From Papio anubis (Eukaryota > Chordata > Mammalia > Primates > Cercopithecidae): a stretch of 64,000 bases of DNA. Positions 1-10,224 of the stretch are shown piece after piece (within the stretch, counting starts at the first letter, position 1; every line of letters starts with the position of its first letter). Where the stretch lies: contig NW_022161977.1 in assembly GCF_008728515.1 (NCBI RefSeq), positions 62,001 through 126,000 of the forward strand. The letters run 5' to 3'. The translations under genes and the position numbers were made by a program. A model generated the notes under the pieces. That model did no database searches. It worked only from the letters and a program-made list of their open reading frames with translations, and was not told the origin of the DNA.

Positions 1-975
<975 letters not shown>

Positions 976-984
976 TATTGGTTA

Positions 985-1375
985 GCATAACAATAAGAGT
1001 TGCAACCAATATACCCCACAATGTAGAATGCCTCAAACACTAGAAGGGTTTATTTCCCACTCATGTGTCAGTCCAATTCAGATGTTCCAGGTCAGCATAC
1101 AGGTGCAGCTCCTCTCCAAGTGGACATTCAGGGACTTCAGCTAAAGGAACCACTGAAAATTTCAACATGTGGTTTCCAAGATCTGTGATCATCTCCATTT
1201 CAGCCAACCAGAAGGGAGAAAAAGTATGGAGACAAATTAATAGGAATTCTGTGTGAAAGAGGCCCAGAAGAGCACAGGGTACACATTACTTTTGCAAAAC
1301 AAAATCACATGGTCATACCTAGGTGCATGTGAGGTGTAACATGTACCATAGCCTTGTGCCCCAAAAGAAGACAAC
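985..1375. repeat. Unassigned interspersed repeat
   Basis: The stretch has the look of a common mammalian medium-reiteration repeat: a 'tttatttcccactcatgt' start, a block about a dropped-in 'attcagggactcagct' string, a purine-rich middle, and an end resembling 'tgtgtgcccaggaagaag'. I recognise the pattern as repeated in mammalian genomes but cannot name the family or fix its ends. Confidence 0.4.
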
Positions 1376-1479
1376 ATGGATTGTGGTGAGCATCTTTCAC
1401 TCTTTGTCACACAACTCAGTTCATTTCTCTGTCTCCTTTCTCTATTCTCTTTGCCTGAAGTGAAAGAGCCTAAATTTCT

Positions 1480-1935
1480 TGGGCAACAGATATTTATTAA
1501 TACATATATGGTAGTCACTATGTTGGATCCCAGGGGTTTTTACAGCAGTAAATGCAATATGGTTTCCTGAAGCTTACCATGTACCTGAGAATTTACATTA
1601 AATGATAAGTACAATTATTATAACAGCAATAAAGAAGCAATATAAGTAGTAATGGGGTCCTGACATAGTCAGGGACCAGGGTAGGGGTAGGTGTAAAGGC
1701 ATACAATACAAGATTTTCCTGAGGAAAATCTGTTTAAAGGAGACGCCTGAAGAAAGAATAGGCATTTGCTGGGCAAAGATTGGAGTGGGAGGAAGCCAGG
1801 AAAACATTCTGTTCCAAGTAGAGGAAATAGCATGTGAAAAAGTCCCAAAAAAACAAAAAGCATGAAACCTTTAAGGAACTGAGAAAAGGCCAATGTGGTT
1901 GTAACAGGAGAGTGATGAGGAGGATGGCTCAAATG
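1480..1935 (-). mobile_element. L2 (LINE-2) fragment
   Basis: Antisense L2: a 3'-end block around 1490-1560, then the block around 1790-1890 in which 'agaggaaatagcatgtgaaaaa' and 'gaactgagaaaaggccaatgtgg' parallel the L2 ORF end. Badly decayed; no open frame. Confidence 0.6.
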
Positions 1936-1977
1936 GGGCTGCTAATGCAGGCAGAACTGTGTAGGCAATGCTAAAGT

Positions 1978-2170
1978 TGATTCATTCATCTAAGAAACAT
2001 TGAGTGAGTGCCTCTCATGGTTTATGTTTTTGGTTAGGTGCTAGAAATACAGAAGTGTACAACACAAACAGAGTCCCTAACCTCATAGAGCTTACAGCTT
2101 AATAAGCAAGACTTTAAACAAATAATTACCTGTAAAATGAAATAGCATAATTTATTTTAACGACCATATA
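1978..2170 (-). mobile_element. L2 3' end, interrupted by Hsmar1 (resumes at 3456-3545)
   Basis: The antisense L2 3' terminus starts near 1978 with the reversed tail repeat (attcattca type) and the 'gtgcctact..ggtgctagaaatacag' block. The L2 reading stops at the mariner TA and appears to resume after it with the 'agggagct..ttccctgagaagttga' block near 3490-3545. This places Hsmar1 inside an older L2. Confidence 0.55.
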
Positions 2171-2342
2171 TTAGGTTGGTGCAAATGTAATTGTGGTTTT
2201 GCATTGTTGAAATTTGCTGTTTGATATTGGAATACAATCTTAAACAAATGTGGTTATGTTATACATAATTTTAATGCACATTTTATACTATGTTTTTTGC
2301 TAATGACATTATGGGCTACTTATTGTATATTTATTTTAGACT

Positions 2343-2711
2343 ATGAAAATAATGTTGGACAAAAAGCAAATTCAAACGAATTCCTTATTTGAGTTCAAAA
2401 TGGGTCCTAAAGCAGTGGAGACAACTTGCAACATCAACAAGACATTTGGCCCAGGAACTGCTAATGAACGTACAGTGCAGGGGTGTTCAAGAAATTCTGC
2501 AAAGGATACGAGAGCCTTGAAGATAAGGAGCAAAGTGGCTGGCCATCGGAAGTTGACAATAACCAATTGAGAGCAATTACCAAAGCTTCTTCTCTTACAA
2601 CTACACAAGGAGTTGGTGAAGAACTCAGCGTCGACCATTCTGTGGTCACTCAGCACTTGAAGCAAATTGGAAAGGTGAAAAAGCTCAGTAAATGAGTGCC
2701 TCATGAGCTGA

Positions 2712-2746
<35 letters not shown>

Positions 2747-3382
2747 TTGTTTTGAAGTGTTGTCTTCTCTTATTCTACACAACAACAAGGACCCATTTCT
2801 CAACTGGATTGTGACATGCAATGAAAAGTGGATTTTCTACAACAACCGACAATGAGCTAGTGGTTGGACTGAGAAGAAGCTCCAAAGCATTCCCCGAAGC
2901 CAAACTTGTACCAAAAAAAGGTCATGGTCACTCTTTGGTGGTCTGCTGTCATTCTGATCCACTACAGGTTTCTGAATCCCAGCGAAACCATTACATCTGA
3001 GAAGTATGCTCAGCAAATCAATGAGATGCACCAAAAACTGTAACAACTACAGCCAGCATTGGTCAACAGAAAGGGCCCAATTCTTCACGACAATGCCCAA
3101 CTGCACGTCACAGAACCACCATTTCAATAGTTGAACAAATTGGGCTACAAAGTTTTGCTTCATCCGCCATATTCACCTGACCTCTTACCAACCAACTACT
3201 GCTTCTTCAAGTATCTCAACAACTTATTGCAGGGAAAATGTTTTCACAAACAGCAGTATGCAGAAAATGTTTTCCAAGAGTTTGTCAAATCCTAAAGCAT
3301 AGACTTTTACACCACAGGAATAGACAAACTTATTTCTCATTGGCAAAAATGTGTTGATTGTAATGGTTCCTATTTTGATAAA
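2343..3382 (+). pseudogene. Hsmar1 transposase pseudogene
   Basis: This is the former mariner transposase (family length about 343 residues), which bound the terminal repeats through an N-terminal HTH region and cut DNA with a DDE/D-type RNase H-fold domain. The start ATG at 2343 opens the original frame. A one-base loss near 2478-2484 shifts it, and the reading continues in the frame beginning at 2483. That frame is closed at 2693-2695 where a Trp codon has become TGA. The first catalytic Asp is Asn (AAT, 2820-2822), the second Asp survives (GAC, 3089-3091), and the third is Asn (AAC, 3194-3196). Further small indels occur in the C-terminal half. It cannot encode an active enzyme. Frame assignment is sure; exact indel positions are approximate. 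Confidence 0.9.
2714..2743 (+). repeat. Poly(A) tract inside Hsmar1
   Basis: An uninterrupted run of 30 A within the transposase pseudogene, where Hsmar1 normally has a short A-rich stretch. It is a homopolymer expansion, not a retrotransposon tail, because mariner sequence continues directly on both sides. Confidence 0.92.
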
Positions 3383-3545
3383 TACAGATGTGTCTAGTTA
3401 TAACGATTTAAAATTCACAGTCCAAAACTGCAATTACTTTTGCACCAAACTAATATGATAAGGACCTGGTGGTCTGAGAGCATTTTAATAAGGGAGCTAA
3501 CATCGTCTGAAGCTTCAAGGACAGTTTCCCTGAGAAGTTGATCAG

Positions 3546-3955
3546 AAACTAGACATGAAGAATGATTATGTTTATAAGGGAAAAGTTGTTCTTGTCCCCA
3601 GTTTACACCTGAGGGATAAAACAAATGCTTAGTACATGACTAGTTCATGGCAGAGCAGATAGTTGATCTGAGCCTGTCTGAGTCTAGGTTCTCTGATCTT
3701 TCCATTATCCCAAGCATGTAAAGGTGCCATAGAAGACAAAATAATGAGACACATGCCCTATTTTAAAGAACTTTATGGATCATAAAACTAACACACATGA
3801 ATCAAACAAAAATAGTTCTAATACTATTTTTCAATTCTTTTGTGATACAGACTGAAATAGTCAATGCTGGCCCCGAATGTGAGAAATGCCTCAGTAGACC
3901 CAGAAAGAGTGAGAGGAAGAATGAATGCATTTATTCTGGGAGCAGAAATTCTATT
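3546..3955. other. No recognisable feature
   Basis: AT-rich sequence without a long open frame or a repeat I can name. It may be further decayed L2. Confidence 0.4.
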
Positions 3956-3959
3956 GTGT

Positions 3960-4140
3960 AGATTGTTTAGGTACAACTATTCAACTGGCTACTAATCCAA
4001 TGAATACTACCTTTATCCAGCCAGTGTTTCTCCATCTGGTCCAACAGCCCATCATAAGAATCTGTCAAATGCCTTGCTGAAATGCAGATAAATGTCAGGA
4101 TAGATTTTACATTTCCCTTTATGTGAACCTGCTTCACTAT
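3960..4140 (-). mobile_element. Possible CR1/L3 LINE remnant
   Basis: The segment around 4060-4110 (gtcaaatgccttgctgaaat and following) resembles the antisense of a CR1/L3-type reverse transcriptase region common in amniote genomes. The match is short and weak, and the ends are guesses. Confidence 0.35.
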
Positions 4141-4424
4141 TCCTCCAGTGCTATGGGAACCCCATGGAGAACAAGAAAAGTCAACCATTAAGGTTAAGCA
4201 ACTGAGCAAACAAAGATATGTTCCTCTAAGACTGGCTGTTTGTCAAAAGTGTTGTTAAAATGTTGCCTTGTCACAACTAACCAAGTGTGGTCTAGCAAAA
4301 AGACACGTGGGGCTGGATACAGTGGCACTGTGAATTCCCATATGAGCTCTGTCACTGCTAACTCAATCATTTACTGGACTCATTCTTAACAACACAGAAA
4401 CGGTGAGGAAATCAATCAGTGAAT

Positions 4425-4905
4425 TTTATTCATTCAATCAGCCAGCATTTACTGGGAACATACTCACAGTCAGTCATTGACATTTATTAAGGATACAGAG
4501 CAGAATAAGTCAAGGTACTTTCTCTTGAGGGACTCATATATTCTAGCAAGAAGGGCAGACATGAAGCAGAGAATTGTCTGTGAAAAGCTAAATTCATGGA
4601 GAAAGAAGAATATCATTGATCCTGCACAAAGGAATCAGAAAAGCTTTCACATAGGGGATAACATTTACCAGGTCTTAATCAAAGAGTGTGAGTCTGAAAG
4701 TGGATGGAGGGTGTAAAGAGGGCTATAAGAACATTCCAGGTAGAGTATACAATGAGCGGAGGTGTGAAAACCTGATAGGCCTTTGCCATATTCAAGAAAT
4801 GGTGAGAAGACTGGTGTGGCTGGAATAGGTTGGGGTTAGGGTAACTGTCCAGAGATATAGTTGGAAGGGAAGGCTGTGCTGATATACTCAAATATCATGC
4901 TAAAG
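4425..4905 (-). mobile_element. L2 fragment, split by an LTR (resumes about 5290-5440)
   Basis: An antisense L2 3' end at 4425-4510, then the 'agaacattccaggtagag' and 'agactggtgtggctgga' blocks typical of the L2 ORF end. The reading appears to resume after the LTR with 'ggcagaagtgacatgct' near 5330. The LTR therefore inserted into an older L2. Confidence 0.55.
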
Positions 4906-4911
4906 TGTTCA

Positions 4912-5288
4912 TATATGGTATGATTTGGCTCTGTGTCCCCACCCAAATCTCATCTTGTATTGTAGTCCCATAATTCCCACATGTTTTAGGAGGGACCTGG
5001 TGGGAGATAATTGAATCATGGGGTCAGTTTCCCCCATCCTGTTCTCCTGGTAGTGAAAAAGTCTCATGACATCTGGTTTCATTAGGGGTTTCTGCTTTTG
5101 TGTCTTCTCTCATTCTCTCTTTGCCTGCCGCCATCCATTTAAGATGTGACTTGCTCTTCCTTGCCTCCCACCATGATTGCGATGTTTCCCCAGCCACAGG
5201 CAACTGTAAGTCCAATTAAACCTTTTCTTTTGTAAATTGCCCAGTCTTGGGTATGACTTTTTCAGCAGCATGAAAATGGATTAGTACA
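4912..5288 (+). mobile_element. Solo THE1/MST-type LTR (ERVL-MaLR)
   Basis: The LTR reads in order: the 'tttggctctgtgtccccacccaaat' start, 'gggacctggtgggag', 'taattgaatcatgggg', the 'cctcccaccatgattg' block, the ATTAAACCTTTTCTTT polyadenylation region, and the end 'ggattagtaca'. No internal region is attached, so it is a solo LTR left by recombination between two LTRs. Confidence 0.9.
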
Positions 5289-5442
5289 ATGTCCTACCCT
5301 GAAAGCAGTGGAGGAGTATTGAAGATTTTTATGGCAGAAGTGACATGCTAGGATTACATTAACTTTGACAATGAGATTCCCATATGTTTGAATCAATCCA
5401 AATATAATCAGTAACTCATCAAACTGGCATACAATAACAAAA

Positions 5443-5548
5443 GAACTTGACTGCTCTATCACTTATTAGCAATGTGACCTTGAGTAATTAACTTAGCCTC
5501 TCTGTAAGGCTTCTTAAGCATAAAATGGGTATAACAATAGTTTGCATT
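5443..5548 (+). mobile_element. MIR SINE, core fragment
   Basis: The MIR core 'gcaatgtgaccttgagtaa' is followed by a 'taaaatgggtataacaatag' stretch. Truncated at both ends. MIR is a tRNA-derived SINE that depended on L2. Confidence 0.75.
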
Positions 5549-5664
5549 TTATGTACACCTAGAATCAAGTATGATTTCTGTAAGTATTCATTGTGGTGGT
5601 TTTCTAAATCTAAAGCTATTATTATTATGATTCATGGGCACTTGCTTTCTATTACTATTAATAA

Positions 5665-5915
5665 CAGTAACACCAACAATAATAATAGTTATGTTTATTG
5701 GGGGCCTACCATATGCCAGGTAATATTTTCATTATTAATATTTTAATTTTTATAATGTCTTTAAGGGACAGATATTGTAATTCCTATTTTATAAATAAGG
5801 AAAATGAGGTTCAGAGACACTAAATACTTTGGCCCACAGTCAACAGAGTCAGTATTTAGTGAAGCCTGAAATGAAAGTACTTGTTCCATTCTACCATGCT
5901 ATTTCTTGGCTTAGA
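5665..5915 (-). mobile_element. MIR SINE
   Basis: An antisense MIR: 'tgtttattgggggcctaccatatgccagg', then 'aaatgaggttcagagacac' and 'cacagtcaacagagtcagtatt'. Close to full length but well diverged. Confidence 0.8.
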
Positions 5916-6604
5916 TAAATGACATATTCCTCCAATTACCTGAGCCAAAGATATTTTTGAGGTCATACTTTAATTAGAAGACAGGAACGCTGTGCCGTGA
6001 GGGCTAAAGGTAATGCTATCTTTTCTTCTTTTATTTGCTACTGTATGGACCAGTAAAAAGGCAAAGATTCTTTACTGTAAAAGTTGGTTCATATCTTATT
6101 CTGACCTGTTTACCTCCTGACCAGATGTTCAGTGTCCATATTTCTACCGCCTTTTGCATTTTTTCCTCTTTCATGTAGCAAGCACACAGCACAAATCTAA
6201 CACCTTGGACCATGTTGTGTTTTGGGTGAATGTAATTTGGGTGAATAAAAGTCTTACGACCCTCCACCCACTTCTCATGTCTTCTGTTGGAACTTGATAT
6301 TCAGGCACACATGAGAATGTCTGTCCATATTTGGGGAGAGTCAGGAAAGAAATTCTTCTGGGGCCCCTATTACTGAGACTTATAGCTATATACCATGAAA
6401 TTTTAGGTTCCTGAGCTATTAAAAATACCTATTTGCTCATCATTTCAGAATCATTTCTATCAAGACTTCTCAGTAGGAACCTTCAGAGAGGAATAGAGTG
6501 AGTGGCAGGATGAAGGCATTATGAATATCCCACTCTGAATCCACAAAAATTAGTGCCAGGAAGATGACCAAGAACTCTAAACTTCCGTCTTTCCGATGAT
6601 GCTC
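5916..6604. other. No recognisable feature
   Basis: I find no gene, repeat family or strong regulatory motif here. Open frames on the minus strand around 6031-6267 and 6470-6667 show no domain I recognise and look like chance. Confidence 0.45.
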
Positions 6605-6888
6605 ATTTGTCAAGTGGCAGTGCGGCACAGTGGTGACAAGAGCATTGGACATTGTGGCTAAAGGCACTGGTCTGGAGTCAGGCGGGATTTGAGTTTTACT
6701 TCTTTTTTTTTTAACTGCATGATCTGGGGCCAGTTATTTAACTTTTTAAAATTAATTTTTGTTTTCTTCATTTTAAATTGGAAGAATTAATACTTACTTT
6801 GCAGGATTGTTACAATAACTAAGTGAAATAGGAGATATGAAGTGCCTAGAATAGTGCCTTACACCCAGAAGGTACCCAATAAGTGGAC
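6605..6888 (+). mobile_element. MIR SINE, near full length
   Basis: It begins at the 'gcggcacagtggtgacaagagca' 5' part, passes 'gactggtctggagtcag'-like sequence and the core, and ends with 'agtgccttacacccagaaggta'. A T-run (6702-6711) is inserted in the core. Confidence 0.75.
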
Positions 6889-7557
6889 GCATCCTGCCCT
6901 AATTATTACATATTAATTACATATCTTCTCTGACTACAGTGTTCAGATTTAATCCAAGAGTGGGCAAATCTCCATTCCACAAGCTGCTGCTATGAAGACA
7001 GACACAACTTAATGATTTGAAAGTATTATTTATGAAAGACAAATATAACATGAGTTATCCATTGTTTTCCTTTTGAATTATTTATGAGGTGTTTGATAAT
7101 AGGAATTCAGATCAGTCCGAATAAAAGCTGTGAGTTGGTGTTTGCTGCATCATACTTAAAAAAATTGACTAGCTTGAGAAAACATTATTTCACAAACTGC
7201 ATTCTCGCTTAATGATTTAATCACTAAGGATACATGTTAACAATCACTCTAAATAAGCTCTTGAAAGAAAAATATACTGCTTCTCACTACCCACCCAACA
7301 ATCTGTGGCTTGGCTTTTTGGAAGTAAGTGATCATTTAGGAAAAAAAAATCAACTTGTAGCAAAAGCCCAGGAAATATGGAAAAGTAAAAGAAAAGAGCC
7401 TCAAGTAATGAACTGAAATTAGGGACCCAAATATAGAGTGGATTCCCCTTCCTAGATGTCTGTAACATCCTTAGGAAAAAAAATACTGTCAGGGGAACTA
7501 TGAGCAGATTTATTTCAAATTTAACAAATATCATAGACTTTTATCCACCATTACCCC
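6889..7557. other. No recognisable feature
   Basis: AT-rich sequence without a nameable repeat. The open frames at 7234-7416 (+) and 7244-7534 (-) overlap on opposite strands and have no recognisable domain. Confidence 0.45.
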
Positions 7558-7645
7558 CAATACACAAAAGGTAATTAAGGCCCAGAAATATTAAATAACT
7601 TGCTTAAGGCTATGCAACTAAAGATGGTGAAGAGGAAACTCTGAA
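7558..7645 (-). mobile_element. MIR fragment
   Basis: An antisense MIR core: 'aaggcccagaaatattaaataacttgcttaagg' with 'gcaactaaagatgg'. Short and decayed. Confidence 0.55.
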
Positions 7646-8585
7646 GAAAGCCTCAACTATGATTTTTTGGTTTTGTTTTGTTTTTTTGTTATGCTGCTGC
7701 TTTTACTAGTCCTACACAGGAGCTGACATTTAGCGTCATTTCCATTCTAGCTGGAGAAGAATATTTAAACAGCAATAATGTTACCTATCAGTTCATAGTT
7801 CCCATAAATTGTATCAATACTCTTAGAGAATTTTCTAAGATTCTGATCTTGAAAAAGGGAATAAGGGAATTGTGGCAGAAAGTATTGCTCGACTGTGTAT
7901 TAATAATAGCCACCTGACCCTACCAACGAAGCCTTGAGTTTCTTCAGAAGATGAGTTGCAAGTACCCAAGGGTAAGTGAGTTTACAGTGAAGCTAGTAAA
8001 GGTTACATTGAAGCTAGTCAGGGCCCCTCCCTTGTGTGACTACAAGGAAGCTACTAGCCATGACTCCAGTGAAGCTAGTCAGAGACTCTTCCTAGCATGG
8101 CTGCTTGCAAGAGTGTATGTGGGGAGGCCCTAACAAGTTGATGTTTGGAATTTTGTATTCTTCTACTTAAAGAACCTTCAAGTTTTACAAAGACTGGATC
8201 CCCCCATATGCTTAGGAATGGTGGACTCTTACCCCAGATCTAAGAGATGAAACATGATTGACATAAGCCATTCAGAGAAAGATTATTTTTCTTTGCCAGT
8301 AGTTTGCTCTAGAGAAAGTCTGTTGGCAGCTTACGGAGATAACATTGCTTCAGGATAAAATAAAGAACTATATAAAGAAAAGGCTTTTCACACCCTCTAC
8401 CCCAACATCATCCTCTCTCTTCTTTCAGACCTTATTGTGTGATGCTCTGAGCTATGTAAACTATCTTAAAACCATAAAAAAAAGACAAGATACTAACACA
8501 CAAGCCAAGTGATCACCCTGATATAATTGGGTTGCTGAAACAATCCTGGGACTTCTCATCACCAAATTCCCTGTAAATAATGGAT
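7646..8585. other. Unassigned, with a degenerate tandem-like block (about 7985-8105)
   Basis: No family is named with confidence. At 7985-8105 the string 'gaagctagt' recurs with changes about four times, the two longest similar units being roughly 60 nt apart. The 3' part (about 8380-8580) has the feel of an old mammalian LTR, but I cannot support a name. Confidence 0.35.
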
Positions 8586-9155
8586 ATAGCTATTCCTTAT
8601 GAATATAACCACAATTTGTTTGTTGTCCATTTACCATTTGATGTATATTTGGGTGATTTCCAGTTTATGGCTATTATGAAAAAAAGCCACTATGAGCTAG
8701 TCTGTGTGTAGGCCTATGTCTTAATTTCTGTCAGGTAAATAACTCTGTGGTAGAATCAATGGGCCCTATGGTAAGTGTATGTTCAACTGTATAAGAAACT
8801 ACCAAACTGTTTTCCAAAGTGGTTGTACCATTTTGCATTCCTACAGCAATGTATGAGGGTTCCAGTTGCTCCATTTCCTTGCCAATACTTAATACTGTCA
8901 GTCTTTTTAACTTTAGCCATTCTGTGGTATGATGGTGATTCCACTCATTATGGTTTTAATTAGTCTCTCCCTAATTACTAATGATGCTGAGCATTTTTCT
9001 TGGGCTTATTTGCCCTTCCTATAGCCTTCTAAATATTCAGGTTCTATTCTTTTTAGAAACATAAAAGTTGTTTATATAGCCTGATTACAAATTATTTGTC
9101 AGATATATGTTTTGCAAATATTTTCTCTTGGTATACATTTACCTTTTCATATTCT
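8586..9155 (-). mobile_element. Ancient L1M, first half (resumes at 17068)
   Basis: An antisense L1 ORF2 C-terminal region, clearly older and more diverged than the L1s to its right. Its sequence stops at 'accttttcatattct' (9141-9155) and resumes at the matching ORF2 position from 17068, after a 15-bp repeat of that string. It is therefore the left half of an element split by a later insertion. Its own 3' UTR is not visible to the left. Confidence 0.75.
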
Positions 9156-9171
9156 TTTTGTCACTATCAAT

Positions 9172-9540
9172 GTTTATTTATTTATTTATTTATTTAATTT
9201 CAATAGTTTTGGGGGAACAGATGGTATTTGGTTACAAGGATAAGTTCTTTAGCAGTGATTTCTGAGATTTTGGTACACCCACCCAGGCAGTGTAAACTAC
9301 ACCCAATGTGTAGTCCTTTATCCCTCATTCCCACTCCCACCCTTCCCCCCAGGTCCCCAGAGTCCATTAGATCATTCTTATTCCTTTATGTCCTCAGAGC
9401 TTATCTCCTACTTATAAGTGAGAACATACAATGTTTGGCTTTCCATTCTTGAGTTACTTCACTTGGAATAATGCTCTCCAATTCCATCCAGGTTGCTGCA
9501 AATGTCATTATTTCATTCTTCTTTATGGCTGAGTAGTATT
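9172..9540 (-). mobile_element. L1 3' end (3' UTR and ORF2 tip), 3' segment of a twin-primed insertion
   Basis: It starts with a (TTTA)n tail at 9173-9199 and continues as an antisense L1MA/L1PB-type 3' UTR ('ggggaacagatggtatttgg', 'acccaatgtgtagtcctttatcc', 'ataagtgagaacatacaatg'). It stops at the ORF2 end near 9540. The next segment is the same region of L1 in the opposite orientation. Confidence 0.85.
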
Positions 9541-9612
9541 ACACTGCTATTTGATTATATAATTATATACATATATACACAATATATATGTGATTATATA
9601 GGTATATACAAT

Positions 9613-10012
9613 CAAATGTAAATCAAAACCAGAATGTTTTGCAATACAATTCAAAACCACAAGGTGATACCACCTTACTCCTGCAAGAATGACCAAAATT
9701 CAAAAATCAAAAAGTGTTGCCAAGGATGTGGTGAAAAGGAACACTTTTACACTACTGATGTGAATGTAAACTAGTCCAACCACTATGGAAAAAAGTGTGG
9801 AGATTCCTTAAAGAACTAAAAGTAGAACTACCATTTCATCCAGAAATCCCGCTACTGGGTATCTACCCAAAGGAAAATAAGTTATATGAAAAAGACACTT
9901 GTACAAGCATATTTACAGCAATACAACTTACAATTGCAGAAATATGGAACCAGCCTCAATGCCCATCAACCAGTGAGTGAGTAAAGAAATGTGATATATA
10001 TAATATATATAC
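9613..10012 (+). mobile_element. Inverted 5' segment of the twin-primed L1
   Basis: Sense-orientation L1 ORF2 C-terminal region (the Trp-Arg-Phe-Leu-Lys and Pro-Leu-Leu-Gly-Ile-Tyr-Pro-Lys motifs can be translated at 9795-9980). It ends where, in L1 coordinates, the antisense segment at 9540 begins. A 3' segment followed by an adjoining inverted 5' segment is the classic product of twin priming during target-primed reverse transcription. An AT-rich stretch (9541-9612) sits at the junction. Confidence 0.85.
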
Positions 10013-10224
10013 CACATAATATATAAAATGTAATAATAGTTCATTGTATCGTTCTTATGCCTTTGCATCCTCATAGCTTAGCTCCTACATATCAGTGAGA
10101 ACATACGATACTTGGTTTTCCATTCCTGAGTTACATCACTTAGAAAAATAGTCTCAAATCTCATCCAGGTCACTGCAAATGCTGTTAATTAATTTCTTTT
10201 TATGGCTTGTGTAGTATTCCATCA

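Larger units (their letters stand above)
2171..3453 (+). mobile_element. Hsmar1 mariner transposon, full length
   Basis: A complete mariner-family DNA transposon of 1,283 bp, close to the ~1.29-kb Hsmar1 length. The left inverted terminal repeat starts TTAGGTTGGTGCAAA at 2171. The right one ends with its complement at 3453. Both are flanked by the TA target duplication (2169-2170 and 3454-3455). Hsmar1 is specific to anthropoid primates. The copy contains a decayed transposase gene and a 30-nt poly(A) expansion. It moved by cut-and-paste DNA transposition and is now dead. Confidence 0.97.

Noticed and set aside
2372..2821. 149-codon minus-strand open frame
   Set aside because: It is the opposite strand of the Hsmar1 transposase pseudogene, and its Phe run is the complement of the poly(A) tract.
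2171..3453. A miR-548 type hairpin from mariner ends
   Set aside because: Those arise from the short MADE1 derivative in which the two ends are close together. Here they are 1.2 kb apart.
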